Shown: positions 33,834 through 43,281 of the stretch, piece after piece
Position numbering within the stretch: position 1 is the stretch's first letter
How the letters are laid out: every line of letters starts with the position of its first letter
Assembly: GCF_011927955.1 (NCBI RefSeq)
Contig: NZ_JAATJN010000001.1
Coordinates: 3,968,001 to 4,032,000 of the forward strand
DNA length: 64,000 nucleotides
DNA from: Brevibacterium marinum
Lineage (GTDB): Bacteria > Actinomycetota > Actinomycetes > Actinomycetales > Brevibacteriaceae
Reading direction: 5' to 3'
Program-made: the position numbers and the translations under genes
The notes under the pieces: model-generated
Seen by the model: the letters and a program-made list of their open reading frames with translations, nothing else
Database searches by the model: none
Told to the model about the DNA's origin: nothing

Positions 33834-35036
33834 ATGAGTGACGCCCCAGTGTCCCGCCGAGTCTACAAATTCGCCGTCTTCGCACTCGCGATCGGCGCCT
33901 TTGCGATCGGCGTGACCGAGTTCGCGACGATGGGCCTGCTGCCCCACATCGCCCGCGAACTCGGCATCACCGTGCCCCAGGCCGGTCATGCCGTGTCGTT
34001 CTACGCGATCGGCGTCGTCGTGGGCGCTCCGCTGATCACCACGATCGCCGCGCACATGGACCGCAAGCTCCTGCTGCTGGTGCTCATGGGCCTCTTCGCA
34101 CTGGGCAATCTCGCATCGATGCTCGCCCCCGACGCCACCCTGTTCAACATCGCACGCTTCGTCAGCGGGCTCCCCCACGGCGCCTACCTGGGCGTCGGCG
34201 CCATCGTCGCCTCCTCCCTCGTACCTGTCCATCGGCGCGGACGGGCGATGTCGCGCGTCATGCTGGGCCTGACGATCGCGAACATCGTCGGCGTCCCGGT
34301 CGCCACGGCACTGGGCAATATGCTCGGCTGGCGCAGCGCCTACGCCCTGGTCGCATCACTGGGGCTGCTCACCGTCATCATGGTCGCCGTCGGTGTGCCG
34401 CGGGTCCGGCTCGGCGGCGTCCCCTCGGCCCGCGGTGAGATGAAGGCGCTGGGCCGCCGCCAGATCATCCTCACCCTCGTCGCCGGCTCCGTCGGATTCG
34501 GCGGAATGTTCGCCGTCTACACCTACATCACCCCGACCATGACCGGCGTCGCCGGTGTGCCCGAGGTCGCGATCCCCTGGGTGCTGGCCGTCTACGGGCT
34601 CGGCATGACGGCCGGATCCCTCATCGCGGGCCCGCTGGTCGACAAGTCGATCGAGCGTTCCGGCATCGGCGGCATGATCCTCTCCGCCCTCGTGCTGTCC
34701 GTCTTCGGCGCCCTCACCCACATCGCGGCCGTCGCGATCATCGCCCTCTTCCTCATCGGCATCGCCGGTTCGATGATCACGACCGCCCTGCAGATGCGCC
34801 TGCTGCGCGACTCGCACGACGCCCCGAGCCTGTCAGCGGCCATGAACCATGCCGCGTTCAACCTCGCCAACGCCCTCGGCGCCTGGCTCGGCGGAATCGT
34901 CATCACCGCCGGCCTCGGCTACCGCGCCCCCGCCTGGGTGGGCGTCGGCCTGTGCCTGCTCGGGCTCATCGTCCTCATCATCGCGATCGTCCTCCGCCGA
35001 GGCGAGACCTCCAGCCGCTCGACCGTCGAAGTCTGA
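33834..35036 (+). CDS. MFS transporter, DHA1 efflux type (AraJ/Cmx-like)
   Basis: This 400-aa, 12-helix transporter of the DHA1 drug/sugar efflux group has the N-terminal GVTEFATMGLLPHIARELG motif and SGLPHGAYLGVGAIVA in helix 4, both typical of AraJ/chloramphenicol-efflux-like proteins. It lies 154 bases after pcaL and is probably a separate unit. Export of sugars or antibiotics cannot be distinguished by sequence alone; resistance is not claimed. Confidence 0.83.
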   Translation: MSDAPVSRRVYKFAVFALAIGAFAIGVTEFATMGLLPHIARELGITVPQAGHAVSFYAIGVVVGAPLITTIAAHMDRKLLLLVLMGLFALGNLASMLAPDATLFNIARFVSGLPHGAYLGVGAIVASSLVPVHRRGRAMSRVMLGLTIANIVGVPVATALGNMLGWRSAYALVASLGLLTVIMVAVGVPRVRLGGVPSARGEMKALGRRQIILTLVAGSVGFGGMFAVYTYITPTMTGVAGVPEVAIPWVLAVYGLGMTAGSLIAGPLVDKSIERSGIGGMILSALVLSVFGALTHIAAVAIIALFLIGIAGSMITTALQMRLLRDSHDAPSLSAAMNHAAFNLANALGAWLGGIVITAGLGYRAPAWVGVGLCLLGLIVLIIAIVLRRGETSSRSTVEV

Positions 35037-35240
35037 GACCGGCGGGCTCTGACCGCCCATCACAAGCCGATTACTCGGACGTGCAAACAATCTCGCCTCC
35101 TGAGACCGTCGGGGCGCGGTTGCCGAGACAAGAGTAGTGTCGAGCAGTCGTCGTTCACCCCGTGCCCGGCGACTTTCATCTGACACGAGCACCACCCGCC
35201 CGTGCCTTCGTCTCTCTTTCACAGCGGAGCACAACAGGAC

Positions 35241-36671
35241 ATGTCCACCGATACACAGCCGGGCTCGCCCGACGCGCAGCCCGACGACGCCGCCCTCGCG
35301 GCGACCCGGAAGAACAACACCCGAGGCAAGGTGCTGACCGCTTCGATGGTCGGCACCACGATCGAATTCTTCGACTTCTATGCCTATGCGACCGCCTCGT
35401 CGCTGGTCTTCCCGGCCCTCTTCTTCCCGAGCCAGACCTCGACGACGCAGCTGCTGAGCTCATTCGCGATCTTCGGGGTCGCCTTCGTCGCCAGGCCCCT
35501 CGGCTCGATCATCTTCGGCCATTTCGGCGACCGCATCGGCCGCAAGAAGACACTCATCGCCTCCCTGCTCATCATGGGCATCGGCACCTTCCTCATCGGC
35601 CTCCTGCCGACCGCGACCACGCCGGGCTGGATCGTCCTCGCTCCGCTGCTCCTCGTGCTCCTGCGCTTCTGCCAGGGTGTGGGCCTCGGCGGCGAATGGT
35701 CGGGTGCGGCGCTGCTGGCCACCGAGAACGCCCCGAAGGGCAAGCGCGCCATCTGGGGAACGTTCCCGCAGCTGGGCGCACCCGTCGGCTTCATCATCGC
35801 GAATCTGCTCTTCGTCGCGCTCAACGCCTGGACCTCCCCCGAAGCCTTCCTCGCCTGGGGATGGCGCATCCCGTTCCTGCTCTCGGCACTGCTGGTCGCC
35901 GTCGGGCTCTACGTCCGTCTGTCCCTCATGGAGACTCCGGCCTTCCAGCTTGTCGCGCAGAAGCAGCAGATCTCCAAGGCCCCGATCGGCCGCGTGTTCA
36001 AGACGAGCTGGAAGCCGCTGCTCCTGGGCACATTCATCATGCTCGCAACCTACGTGATCTTCTACTTCATGACCGCGTTCACCCTCACGTACGGAACGTC
36101 GCCGGCCACCACGGGCCAGGCGAAGATGGCCGCCGAGGCGGCCGGTAAGACCTTCGATCCCGTCGGGTTCGTCGCGGGGCTGGGGTATTCGAAGAACGAG
36201 TTCCTCACCTACCTCATCATCGGCGTCGTGTTCTTCGGCATCTTCACCGTCGTCTCGGGCCCCTTGGCCGAGAAGCTGGGGCGTCGGAAGATGCTCCTGG
36301 GCGTCACGGTCCTCATCGCCGCCTACGGGCTCGTCGTCAACGCACTGTTCAACGCGGGAACGCCCGGCGTCATCATCGCCCTCATCGTCGGCTTCATCCT
36401 CATGGGACTGACCTTCGGACCGATGGCGGCCTATCTGCCGGAGCTGTTCCCCGCGAACGTCCGGTACACCGGCTCGGCCGTGTCCTACAACATGTCCAGC
36501 GTCATCGGTGCGGGGCCGGCCCCGTTCGCCATGGTCGCCCTGTGGCAGGCCGAGGGCGGAACGATCTTCTGGTGCGGCCTCTACATCGTCGGCGCGGCAA
36601 TCCTCACCCTCATCGCCCTGTTCCTGGCCAAGGACACCTCGGATCTCGACATGGAGGCGGAGTTGAACTGA
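35241..36671 (+). CDS. MHS-family MFS transporter
   Basis: This 476-aa metabolite:H+ symporter has TTIEFFDFYAYATASSLVF in helix 1, the loop GHFGDRIGRKKTL, GGEWSGAALLA in helix 4 and METPAFQLV after helix 6. A roughly 40-residue hydrophilic insertion with a Lys/Ala-rich stretch lies in the second half. An upstream ATG at 35202 would add 13 poorly conserved residues; 35241 fits the family better. It is a single-gene unit after the DHA1 carrier. The substrate is likely a small organic acid or osmolyte. Confidence 0.85.
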   Translation: MSTDTQPGSPDAQPDDAALAATRKNNTRGKVLTASMVGTTIEFFDFYAYATASSLVFPALFFPSQTSTTQLLSSFAIFGVAFVARPLGSIIFGHFGDRIGRKKTLIASLLIMGIGTFLIGLLPTATTPGWIVLAPLLLVLLRFCQGVGLGGEWSGAALLATENAPKGKRAIWGTFPQLGAPVGFIIANLLFVALNAWTSPEAFLAWGWRIPFLLSALLVAVGLYVRLSLMETPAFQLVAQKQQISKAPIGRVFKTSWKPLLLGTFIMLATYVIFYFMTAFTLTYGTSPATTGQAKMAAEAAGKTFDPVGFVAGLGYSKNEFLTYLIIGVVFFGIFTVVSGPLAEKLGRRKMLLGVTVLIAAYGLVVNALFNAGTPGVIIALIVGFILMGLTFGPMAAYLPELFPANVRYTGSAVSYNMSSVIGAGPAPFAMVALWQAEGGTIFWCGLYIVGAAILTLIALFLAKDTSDLDMEAELN

Positions 36672-36756
36672 GCCGAAGCAGCAGGTATTGCCTGACTCCG
36701 GTCACGCGACATGCCCTAGGATCGAGACGAAGACGACCAGCCTCGGGAGGATGACC

Positions 36757-37227
36757 ATGGCGCTTCCGCCGCAACTGCAGCCCTTGATCGGCACGTGGCT
36801 AGGCTCCGGAACAGGCCACTACCCCACGATCGACACCTTCAGCTATACCGAAGAGCTGGTTTTCCGCGAGGTCGGCAAACCCTTCCTGGTCTATCGGCAG
36901 CGCACGTGGTCGCCAGAAGGCCAGCCCATGCATATGGAAACGGGGTACCTGCGCAGCTCCACTCCGACGTCCGTCGAATTCACGCTGGCTCAACCGACCG
37001 GTCAGACCGAACTGGCCGAAGGCGCCCTGACCTCCACCGAGGAAGGGCTGATCCTCGAGCTGCAGTCACCACAGGTCCTCGTGGCCACCTCGGCGAAGTC
37101 CGTCCAGGCAACCGCGCGGACCTACCGGTTGACGAAGAATCAGCTGGCGGTCGACTTCTCCATGGCCGCCGTCGGTGTGGATATGACACACCACCTCCAT
37201 TCGGACCTGCACAGAGCAGAAGGCTGA
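36757..37227 (+). CDS. Nitrobindin-like heme-binding beta-barrel protein (THAP4-like, peroxynitrite isomerase type)
   Basis: This 156-aa protein carries the signature GTWLGSGTGHYPTI and further strands (YTEELVFREVGKPFLVYRQRT), matching the nitrobindin family of 10-stranded barrels that bind ferric heme and can isomerise peroxynitrite to nitrate. A conserved His for the heme is expected near the C-terminus, where HHLHSDLHR is found. Start codon 36757 has GGGAGG six bases upstream. It stands alone between two transport loci. Confidence 0.85.
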   Translation: MALPPQLQPLIGTWLGSGTGHYPTIDTFSYTEELVFREVGKPFLVYRQRTWSPEGQPMHMETGYLRSSTPTSVEFTLAQPTGQTELAEGALTSTEEGLILELQSPQVLVATSAKSVQATARTYRLTKNQLAVDFSMAAVGVDMTHHLHSDLHRAEG

Positions 37228-37418
37228 AGAACGCCCCGGGCGATGACTGCCTCGGCGAGACTCAACACTACGATTTGGCAACGACCGCCTCGGCGAGGCC
37301 GAGATGGTCGGAAGTGTGACTCAGCACACGGTACGATTCTTTCCAGACGTTGCTCAGACTTCGATCTCGGGGCAACACCTGTTTGTGACATCGATGTCAC
37401 CACACCTCTGGAGGAATG

Positions 37419-38213
37419 ATGAAACGACGCCTGACCCTGGCGACAGTGGCCGTCGGCGCCATGCTCGCCCTGTCCGCATGCGGTGGAGGCGGCGATGAAG
37501 CCGCAGCCACAGCCGAAGGCGGAGTCTCCGTCGTCGAAGACGGCAAACTGACGACCTGCACCCACCTGTCCTACCAGCCATTCCAGTTCGAGAAGGACGA
37601 TAAGGTCGTCGGGTTCGACGTCGACGTCGTCGATGCCGTGGCGAAGAAGCTCGGCGTGGAACAGAAGATCGTCAACACACCCTTCGAAACCATCACCACC
37701 GGTGCTGCCTTCAACCAGGGCCAGTGCGATGTGGCGGCTGCGGCGATGACGATCACCCCGGAACGTGAAGAGGCCATCGACTTCTCCGAGCCGTACTTCG
37801 CGGCGAATCAGGCGATCCTGACCAAGGGCGACAAGACCGCGGAGAATGCCGACGCACTCAAGGGCTTCAAGGTCGCGGCTCAGGCGGGAACGACGGGCCT
37901 CGACTACGCGACAGAGAACTTCAAGGACGCCGAGGTCATCACCTACGAAGACCTGCCGCTGTCCCTCCAAGCACTGAAGAACGGTCAGGCCGACGCTGTC
38001 ATCAACGACAACGGAGTCCTCTACGACTATGCCGCGACCAACGACGGCTTTGCGGTCGGCTTCGACATCGACACCGGCGAGCACTACGGCATCGGCATGA
38101 AGAAGGGCAATGCCGAGATGAAGACGGCCATCGATGACACCATCAAGGAGATCAAGGACAACGGCGAGTACGACAAGATCTACGAGAAGTGGTTCGGCGA
38201 CGCGCCCAAATGA
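37419..38213 (+). CDS. Amino-acid ABC transporter substrate-binding lipoprotein
   Basis: This 264-aa periplasmic-type binding protein (SBP family 3) has a lipoprotein signal, hydrophobic then LSACGGGG, with Cys as the lipidation site. The mature part contains GFDVDVVDAVAKKLG, MTITPEREEAIDFSEPYF and FKVAAQAGTTG, hallmarks of glutamine/glutamate or polar amino-acid binding proteins. The ATG at 37419 is preferred to 37416 for its spacing from GGAGG. A hairpin between this gene and the permease may favour higher expression of the binding protein. Confidence 0.9.
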   Translation: MKRRLTLATVAVGAMLALSACGGGGDEAAATAEGGVSVVEDGKLTTCTHLSYQPFQFEKDDKVVGFDVDVVDAVAKKLGVEQKIVNTPFETITTGAAFNQGQCDVAAAAMTITPEREEAIDFSEPYFAANQAILTKGDKTAENADALKGFKVAAQAGTTGLDYATENFKDAEVITYEDLPLSLQALKNGQADAVINDNGVLYDYAATNDGFAVGFDIDTGEHYGIGMKKGNAEMKTAIDDTIKEIKDNGEYDKIYEKWFGDAPK

Positions 38214-38225
38214 TCGCTGACGAGC

Positions 38226-38265
38226 AGGCGGTCGGCCCCGGCACCTTCGCCGAGGCTGACCGCCT
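38226..38265 (+). terminator. Intercistronic stem-loop between binding protein and permease genes
   Basis: A 12-bp inverted repeat with one mismatch (arms 38226-38237 and 38254-38265) lies in the 143-base gap. Such hairpins stabilise the upstream mRNA or partially terminate, giving excess binding protein. Confidence 0.55.
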
Positions 38266-38356
38266 TCTCGCGTGGGGGCTCGCGCCTCCCGCCACCGATC
38301 AGCACACGCGGAACGACCACCGTCAGATCCGCAGACACAGTCGAAGGACGTCACCC

Positions 38357-39223
38357 ATGTCTCCCACACCTGCGGCCCCGGACCGGGGCCCGACCGGCTC
38401 CGCAGCCTCCGCCCCCAAGCAGAAGATGAGCAAACGCCAGAAGGCAAAGCTCTCGCGCGGGATCCAATACGGCATCCTCATCGTCATCGCCGCCGTCATC
38501 GCATTCGTCGCAGACTGGCCCACCCTCGTCGATACGTTCGGGCGCCTCGATGTCGCCATCGGAATGTTTCCCGATGTCATCACCAAGTCGCTGAAGAACA
38601 CCGTCGTCTTCACCTTCCTCGGCTTCGTCCTGGGCCTGATCATCGCGATCGTCCTCGCACTCATGCGCCTGTCCTCGGTCGGGGTCTATCGGTGGCTGGC
38701 CTTCGTCTACATCGAGTTCTTCCGCGGCCTGCCCGCCCTCGTCGTCTTCCTCGTCATGGGCTTCGGCCTCCCGGTCGCCTTCCCCGGCTTCGCCCTGCCG
38801 CAGCTGATCACCATCATGATCGCCCTCGCCCTCGTCGGGTCGGCCTATATGGCCGAGACCATCCGCGCCGGAATCCAAGCAGTGCCGAAAGGCCAAGTCG
38901 AAGCAGCGCGATCGCTGGGCATGTCGTCGACTCGTGCGATGATCACGATCGTCCTGCCGCAGGCGATGCGCATCATCCTGCCTCCGCTGACCAATGAGCT
39001 CATCCTGCTCACCAAGGACTCCTCGCTGGCCTATATCCTCGGCTCCTCGGTCGACGGGCGCGAGCTGGCCGCATTGGCCCGAGCGGAGATCGTCAACACG
39101 GCCAACCTGACCCCGTTCATCGTCATCGCGGTCTGCTATCTCGTCATCACGATCCCGCTGTCCTATCTGTCGCGGGTGCTCGAACGCAAATACGGTTCTG
39201 CCGAGCCAGGAGGAAAGCAATGA
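38357..39223 (+). CDS. Amino-acid ABC transporter permease
   Basis: This 288-aa inner-membrane permease of the HisM/GlnP type has a Lys/Arg-rich N-terminal extension, about five to six membrane helices, and the ATPase-contact EAA loop [25 protein letters not shown] 38357 follows GAAGGACG. Its stop overlaps the ATPase start (ATGA). Only one permease gene is present, so it probably forms a homodimer. Confidence 0.9.
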   Translation: MSPTPAAPDRGPTGSAASAPKQKMSKRQKAKLSRGIQYGILIVIAAVIAFVADWPTLVDTFGRLDVAIGMFPDVITKSLKNTVVFTFLGFVLGLIIAIVLALMRLSSVGVYRWLAFVYIEFFRGLPALVVFLVMGFGLPVAFPGFALPQLITIMIALALVGSAYMAETIRAGIQAVPKGQVEAARSLGMSSTRAMITIVLPQAMRIILPPLTNELILLTKDSSLAYILGSSVDGRELAALARAEIVNTANLTPFIVIAVCYLVITIPLSYLSRVLERKYGSAEPGGKQ

Positions 39224-39975
39224 CCACGGCCAGGATCATCTCGATCAAGAACCTCAAGAAGAGCTTCGGGGCGAATCAGGTACTGACCGACATCAACCTC
39301 GAGGTCGACAAGGGCGAGGTCGTCTGCGTCGTCGGACCCTCGGGTTCGGGCAAGTCGACGATGCTGCGCTGCATCAACACCCTTGAGACGCCGACCGGCG
39401 GTTCGATCGTCGTCGACGGCATGGACATGACCGACCTCGACCTCGACATCGATGCCGCCCGCACCCGCATCGGCATGGTCTTCCAATCCTTCAACCTCTT
39501 CGGCCACCTCACTGTGAGGGAGAACCTCACCGTCGCCCAGATCAAGGTGCTGGGGCGCTCCAAAGCAGAGGCCGACAAGGTCGCCGAGGCGAACCTCGCA
39601 AAGGTGGGGCTGTCGGAGAAGATCGAAGACAAGCCCGCATCTCTGTCCGGCGGTCAGCAGCAACGCGTGGCGATCGCACGTGCCCTGAGCATGGATCCCG
39701 ACGTCATGCTCTTCGACGAGCCCACGTCCGCACTCGACCCCGAGACCGTGGGAGACGTCCTCCAGGTCATGCGCAACCTCGCCGAGGCGGGAATGACGAT
39801 GGTCGTCGTCACCCACGAAATGGAGTTCGCCCGGCAGGTCGCTGACCGTGTCATCTTCATGGACGGCGGGTACGTCGTTGAGGCCGGCCCGGCCAAGGAA
39901 GTCATCGGCAACCCGGCCGAACAGCGGACGAAGGACTTCCTCGCTCGCGTCCTCAATCCCGGACAGCTCGGGTAG
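39220..39975 (+). CDS. Amino-acid ABC transporter ATP-binding protein
   Basis: This 251-aa ATPase has Walker [10 protein letters not shown], signature [15 protein letters not shown] and Walker [14 protein letters not shown], followed by the His switch VVTHEM. It closely follows the GlnQ/HisP pattern for polar amino acids. It overlaps the permease gene by 4 bases, completing a binding protein-permease-ATPase uptake operon. Confidence 0.93.
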   Translation: MTTARIISIKNLKKSFGANQVLTDINLEVDKGEVVCVVGPSGSGKSTMLRCINTLETPTGGSIVVDGMDMTDLDLDIDAARTRIGMVFQSFNLFGHLTVRENLTVAQIKVLGRSKAEADKVAEANLAKVGLSEKIEDKPASLSGGQQQRVAIARALSMDPDVMLFDEPTSALDPETVGDVLQVMRNLAEAGMTMVVVTHEMEFARQVADRVIFMDGGYVVEAGPAKEVIGNPAEQRTKDFLARVLNPGQLG

Positions 39976-40009
39976 CGGCGCGGACCCACCTCACATCCAT
40001 GCGGCAATG

Positions 40010-40486
40010 TTATGCGGCAAGCTTGATGAGCATGCCGCTTCTGCCTCGCTGTGCGATCTCACCGTGCTGATCGATGAGGGTGAACTCGCGGCTGACGATG
40101 CCCTTGTCTCCGGCGGAGACCACTCGTCTGCCGACGATCTCCATCTCCATCGTCACGGTGTCGCCGATGTGCAGCGGTTGCAGAAAATTCCAGTCGTCGA
40201 GGTTGGTCATCGCGATCGCGGAACTGGTGAACCAGCCCGCTTTGTCCATGAGCCCGGTGACGACTGCGATTCCCAGGACCCCGTGCAGGAGTCGCTGTCC
40301 TCCGTCGGCTCTCGAGTACTCAACATCGGAGTGCACCTGATTCCAGTCTCCGGAGAGCATTGAGAACATGGTCAGGTCGGCCTCCGAGAGTGTCCGCGAA
40401 GACGATCTGTACACCTGACCGACCGCCAGGTCCTCGTAGTACAGGCTGTGATCGGTAGAGATGACATTTCGTTCCGGCGACCGCAT
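40010..40486 (-). CDS. MaoC-family (hotdog) dehydratase, enoyl-CoA hydratase type
   Basis: This 158-aa single-hotdog protein has the MaoC/R-hydratase catalytic motif GDWNQVHSDVEY (Asp and His) and a later GVLGIAVVTGLMD helix. It should hydrate a 2-enoyl-CoA. The ATG at 40486 has GAGGA nine bases upstream; the frame extends further to 40780 without homology. It diverges from the MHS transporter and, with the CoA ligase, acyl-CoA dehydrogenase and thiolase further right, supplies the hydration step of a beta-oxidation-like pathway. Confidence 0.85.
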   Translation of the reverse strand: MRSPERNVISTDHSLYYEDLAVGQVYRSSSRTLSEADLTMFSMLSGDWNQVHSDVEYSRADGGQRLLHGVLGIAVVTGLMDKAGWFTSSAIAMTNLDDWNFLQPLHIGDTVTMEMEIVGRRVVSAGDKGIVSREFTLIDQHGEIAQRGRSGMLIKLAA

Positions 40487-40602
40487 CGGAGTCGTCCTCT
40501 GATCGTCCCTTGTTCCTTCGGCCACTGGCTGTTCCCCTTCTCTTGTTCGAGTCTCGGTCGACTGTTGCCAACCCCGGCTGTGACGTGCCATACTCATCAT
40601 AC

Positions 40603-40618
40603 AAGAACGAACGTTCTT
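40603..40618. promoter_or_regulatory. Candidate TetR operator in the divergent promoter of the CoA cluster
   Basis: AAGAACG and CGTTCTT flank a central AA, a 16-base palindrome of the form often bound by TetR-family regulators of fatty- or aromatic-acyl-CoA genes. It lies about 20 bases before the transporter start and upstream of the divergent MaoC gene. The TetR gene at 42.6-43.2 kb is the natural candidate. Confidence 0.5.
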
Positions 40619-40640
40619 CCTTACTCGAAGGAGAGTGACT

Positions 40641-42053
40641 TTGAACTCTACATCCGGTCCGCCCGCGGACGACACGACGTCGAACAGCGTCGAACTCGAC
40701 ACACCCGATGAGAGCAAGATGACGAAGCTCGCGAGCGCCTCGATCCTCGCGACCGCCCTCGAATGGTTCGACTTCCTCATCTATTCGACTGCCTCAGCCC
40801 TGGTGTTCGGACACATCTTCTTCCCCTCGCTCGAAGGCGCCTTGGGCACGATCGCCTCATTCGGCACGCTCGCCGTCGGCTTCATCGCGCGACCGCTCGG
40901 CGGAATCATCGCCGGAGCTCTCGGCGATCGACTCGGACGCAAGGGTCCGCTTGTCGCATCCATGGTCATCATGGGCCTCGCCACCGCCTCCATCGGACTG
41001 CTGCCGGGCTACGACACGATCGGCATCTGGGCACCCATCCTGCTCGTCAGCGCTCGTCTCATCCAGGGGCTCGGAGTGGGCGCACAATGGGGCGGCGCAA
41101 CACTGCTGCTGACCGAACACTCCCCCATCAGACGGCGTGGCTACTACGGCTCCCTGGTCCAGCTCGGCACCGTCGCCGGGATCATCATCGGCAATGCGTT
41201 CTTCCTCGGCATCCTGCTCTTCGTCGATTCGGACGCGTTCATCTCCTGGGGCTGGCGGGTGCCCTTCCTGTCCGGTCTGCTGCTCGTCGCGGTCGGCATC
41301 TTCGTCCAGTTGAAGATCGAAGAGACGCCCGTCTTCAAGTCGATGCAGGCGAAGGCCAAGGCCGAAACCGCTGACAAGGACATGCCCAAGGTGCCCCTGT
41401 TGAGCGCCATTCGCAAGTATTGGCCTCAGATCTTCCAGGCGGCCGGAGCCTTCTTCGTCGTCAACGGCACGTTCTACGTCATGATCTCCGGGATGCTCTC
41501 CTACGGCACCGCCAATGTCGGTCTCTCACAGACGACGATGATCATGATCGTCTGCCTCGCCGTTGCCACCCAGATCTTCACGATCCCGTTCTTCGGGTCA
41601 TGGTCGGACCGCCACGGCCGTCGCAAAATATTCCTCCTGGGCACCGTGCTCATGGCCGTCTGGGCGTTTCCGTTCTTCTGGCTCGTCGACACCGGCAATC
41701 CGGTCCTCGTCGCTCTCGCCCTCGTCATCGGACTCACACTGCACGCCATGATGTTCGGCCCGCAGGCGGCACTCTTCGCGGAGATGTTCCCCGCCGACGT
41801 CCGGTACTTCGGAGCCTCGCTCGGATTCCAGCTCGCCAGCGTCTTCGCCGGTGGACTCGCGCCCATGATCATGGTGTCCCTCATCGAAGCCACGGGAACC
41901 TCGGCGAGCGTGTCGGTCTACATCATCGTCATGGCCGCAATCACGTTCATCGCCGTCTACACGATCAGGGAACGGTTCCAAGCCAATCTGCACGAGACCT
42001 CACGCGACATCGCAGAACGGACGGCTCGTGAAGAGGAGGTCGCACATGCCTGA
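40641..42053 (+). CDS. MHS-family MFS transporter of the CoA catabolic cluster
   Basis: This symporter of about 470 aa has ALEWFDFLIYSTASALVF in helix 1, GALGDRLGRKGPL in the helix 2-3 loop, GVGAQWGGATLLL in helix 4 and EETPVFKSM after helix 6. A TTG at 40641 is favoured because AAGGAG lies six bases upstream; a GTG at 40635 is the alternative. It opens the right-hand arm of the cluster and should import the acid that the CoA ligase activates. Its stop overlaps the next gene. Confidence 0.86.
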   Translation: MNSTSGPPADDTTSNSVELDTPDESKMTKLASASILATALEWFDFLIYSTASALVFGHIFFPSLEGALGTIASFGTLAVGFIARPLGGIIAGALGDRLGRKGPLVASMVIMGLATASIGLLPGYDTIGIWAPILLVSARLIQGLGVGAQWGGATLLLTEHSPIRRRGYYGSLVQLGTVAGIIIGNAFFLGILLFVDSDAFISWGWRVPFLSGLLLVAVGIFVQLKIEETPVFKSMQAKAKAETADKDMPKVPLLSAIRKYWPQIFQAAGAFFVVNGTFYVMISGMLSYGTANVGLSQTTMIMIVCLAVATQIFTIPFFGSWSDRHGRRKIFLLGTVLMAVWAFPFFWLVDTGNPVLVALALVIGLTLHAMMFGPQAALFAEMFPADVRYFGASLGFQLASVFAGGLAPMIMVSLIEATGTSASVSVYIIVMAAITFIAVYTIRERFQANLHETSRDIAERTAREEEVAHA

Positions 42054-42570
42054 ACAGACCCCCACACTCGAAGAGCGCATTGCACACCTCGAAGACATCC
42101 AGGAGATCGGGCAGCTTCGCGCCCGCTACTGTCAGGCACTCGATGACGGCCATTGGAATGCGCTGGCCGACACGTTCACCGACGACGGAGCATTCGTCGG
42201 GCTCTCCACCGCCCGGGGACGCGAGGAGATGCTCGAGTTCTTCCCGACGCTCAACTCGACGACCGTCACCTCGTGGTGGCATTTCAGCTCGAATGAGACC
42301 GTCGACATCGACGGCGACTGGGCCACCGGCACGACATGGCTGCTCCAGCCCTGCGTCGTCGATGGCGAATCTCAGTTGGCCGCCGGACGGTATGACGACA
42401 CGATGATCCGCACCGCAGATGGATGGAGGTTCAGCGAACGCAAGGTCTCGTTCTTCTTCTGGTCCTCTCTCGATGCCGGATGGGATGCCGCACGATTCAC
42501 ATTTCCTCCCGCAGTCGGGGCCGCCGATGAGCGCACCATGGAAAGAGCCGAGAATGCTCCATCGGCCTGA
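42046..42570 (+). CDS. SnoaL/NTF2-like protein
   Basis: This 174-aa cone-shaped alpha+beta barrel protein of the SnoaL-like family has the N-terminal helix EERIAHLEDIQEIGQLRARY, then YCQALDDGHWNALADTFTDDGAFVG, and C-terminal strands ending near DGWRFSERKVSFFF. Relatives include hydroxylases, cyclases, isomerases and dehydratases as well as non-enzymatic proteins. The ATG at 42046 overlaps the transporter stop and follows GAGGAGG. In this setting it may isomerise or dehydrate a pathway intermediate; that is inference. Confidence 0.8.
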   Translation: MPEQTPTLEERIAHLEDIQEIGQLRARYCQALDDGHWNALADTFTDDGAFVGLSTARGREEMLEFFPTLNSTTVTSWWHFSSNETVDIDGDWATGTTWLLQPCVVDGESQLAAGRYDDTMIRTADGWRFSERKVSFFFWSSLDAGWDAARFTFPPAVGAADERTMERAENAPSA

Positions 42571-42571
42571 A

Positions 42572-43240
42572 TCACGCCCGCCTCTGGGCGCTGCTGTGAT
42601 CACGACCGGCGGCCTCGGGACTGCCGGCGGCCTCGGGACGACCATCGGCACGCACGAGACCGAATACGAGGTCGACCTGCATATCGGCGAGTTCGGTGGG
42701 CGAGAGCCTGCCATCGGGTCGATACCAGGTGGACATCGAGTTGCAGAGAGTGACGACTCCGCGCGTCGCCGAACCGATATCGCGCACATCGCACACTCCG
42801 ACGTCGTGCCCGTCGGCGATCGCATCGCGAAAGACCGTTTCCGTCCGATCTCGCTGGGCCACCACCTCGGCGCGGTTCTGCCCCTCGAGGTAGCGGAACT
42901 CGGTGATGCCCACCACGGAGGCCTGAGGTCGAGCGATGATGAAGTCGACGTACGCCCGCACTGCGGCTTCGAGCCTGGCCAACGGCGAATCGCCGGCCGC
43001 GAGCACCGCCTCTTCGAGGGAGTCGGCCAGAGTCCGGCCGGTGTCTTCGAGGACGAATTCGAGGATCTCGCTCTTCGAGCCGAAGTAGTTGTACAGGTTC
43101 GACAGCGAGGTCCCGGCTGCCTTGGCGATCTCACGTGTCGAAGCTCCGTGGAACCCCTTCGCAGACAACACTCCGAGTGCCGCTTCGACGACCGTCCCAC
43201 GATCGATGAATCGCGGCGCAGCCCGTCTCTTCTCTCCCAT
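42572..43240 (-). CDS. TetR-family transcriptional regulator
   Basis: This 222-aa regulator has the TetR N-terminal HTH at about residues 15-62 (GFHGASTREIAKAAGTSLSNLYNYFGSK segment) and a C-terminal ligand domain. The start at 43240 (MGEKRRA) is chosen; an upstream frame to 43288 would run into the divergent gene's leader. It is embedded within the CoA cluster, convergent with the SnoaL-like gene and divergent from the SCP2-like gene by 41 bases. It is the likely repressor of the cluster, responding to an acyl-CoA or the free acid. The C-terminal 25 residues are Ala/Gly/Arg-rich and poorly ordered. Confidence 0.88.
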   Translation of the reverse strand: MGEKRRAAPRFIDRGTVVEAALGVLSAKGFHGASTREIAKAAGTSLSNLYNYFGSKSEILEFVLEDTGRTLADSLEEAVLAAGDSPLARLEAAVRAYVDFIIARPQASVVGITEFRYLEGQNRAEVVAQRDRTETVFRDAIADGHDVGVCDVRDIGSATRGVVTLCNSMSTWYRPDGRLSPTELADMQVDLVFGLVRADGRPEAAGSPEAAGRDHSSAQRRA

Positions 43241-43281
43241 GGGCACCAATCTTCTCACATGCAACTTCGGAAGGAATCGCA

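Noticed and set aside
33834..35036. Chloramphenicol or other antibiotic resistance exporter
   Set aside because: The AraJ/Cmx-like pattern alone does not establish a drug substrate; many relatives export sugars or metabolites.
37240..37300. Repeated GCCTCGGCGAG strings in intergenic DNA
   Set aside because: The same octamer is common inside coding regions here because of GC-rich Glu-Ala and Leu-Gly codons; enrichment could not be tested.
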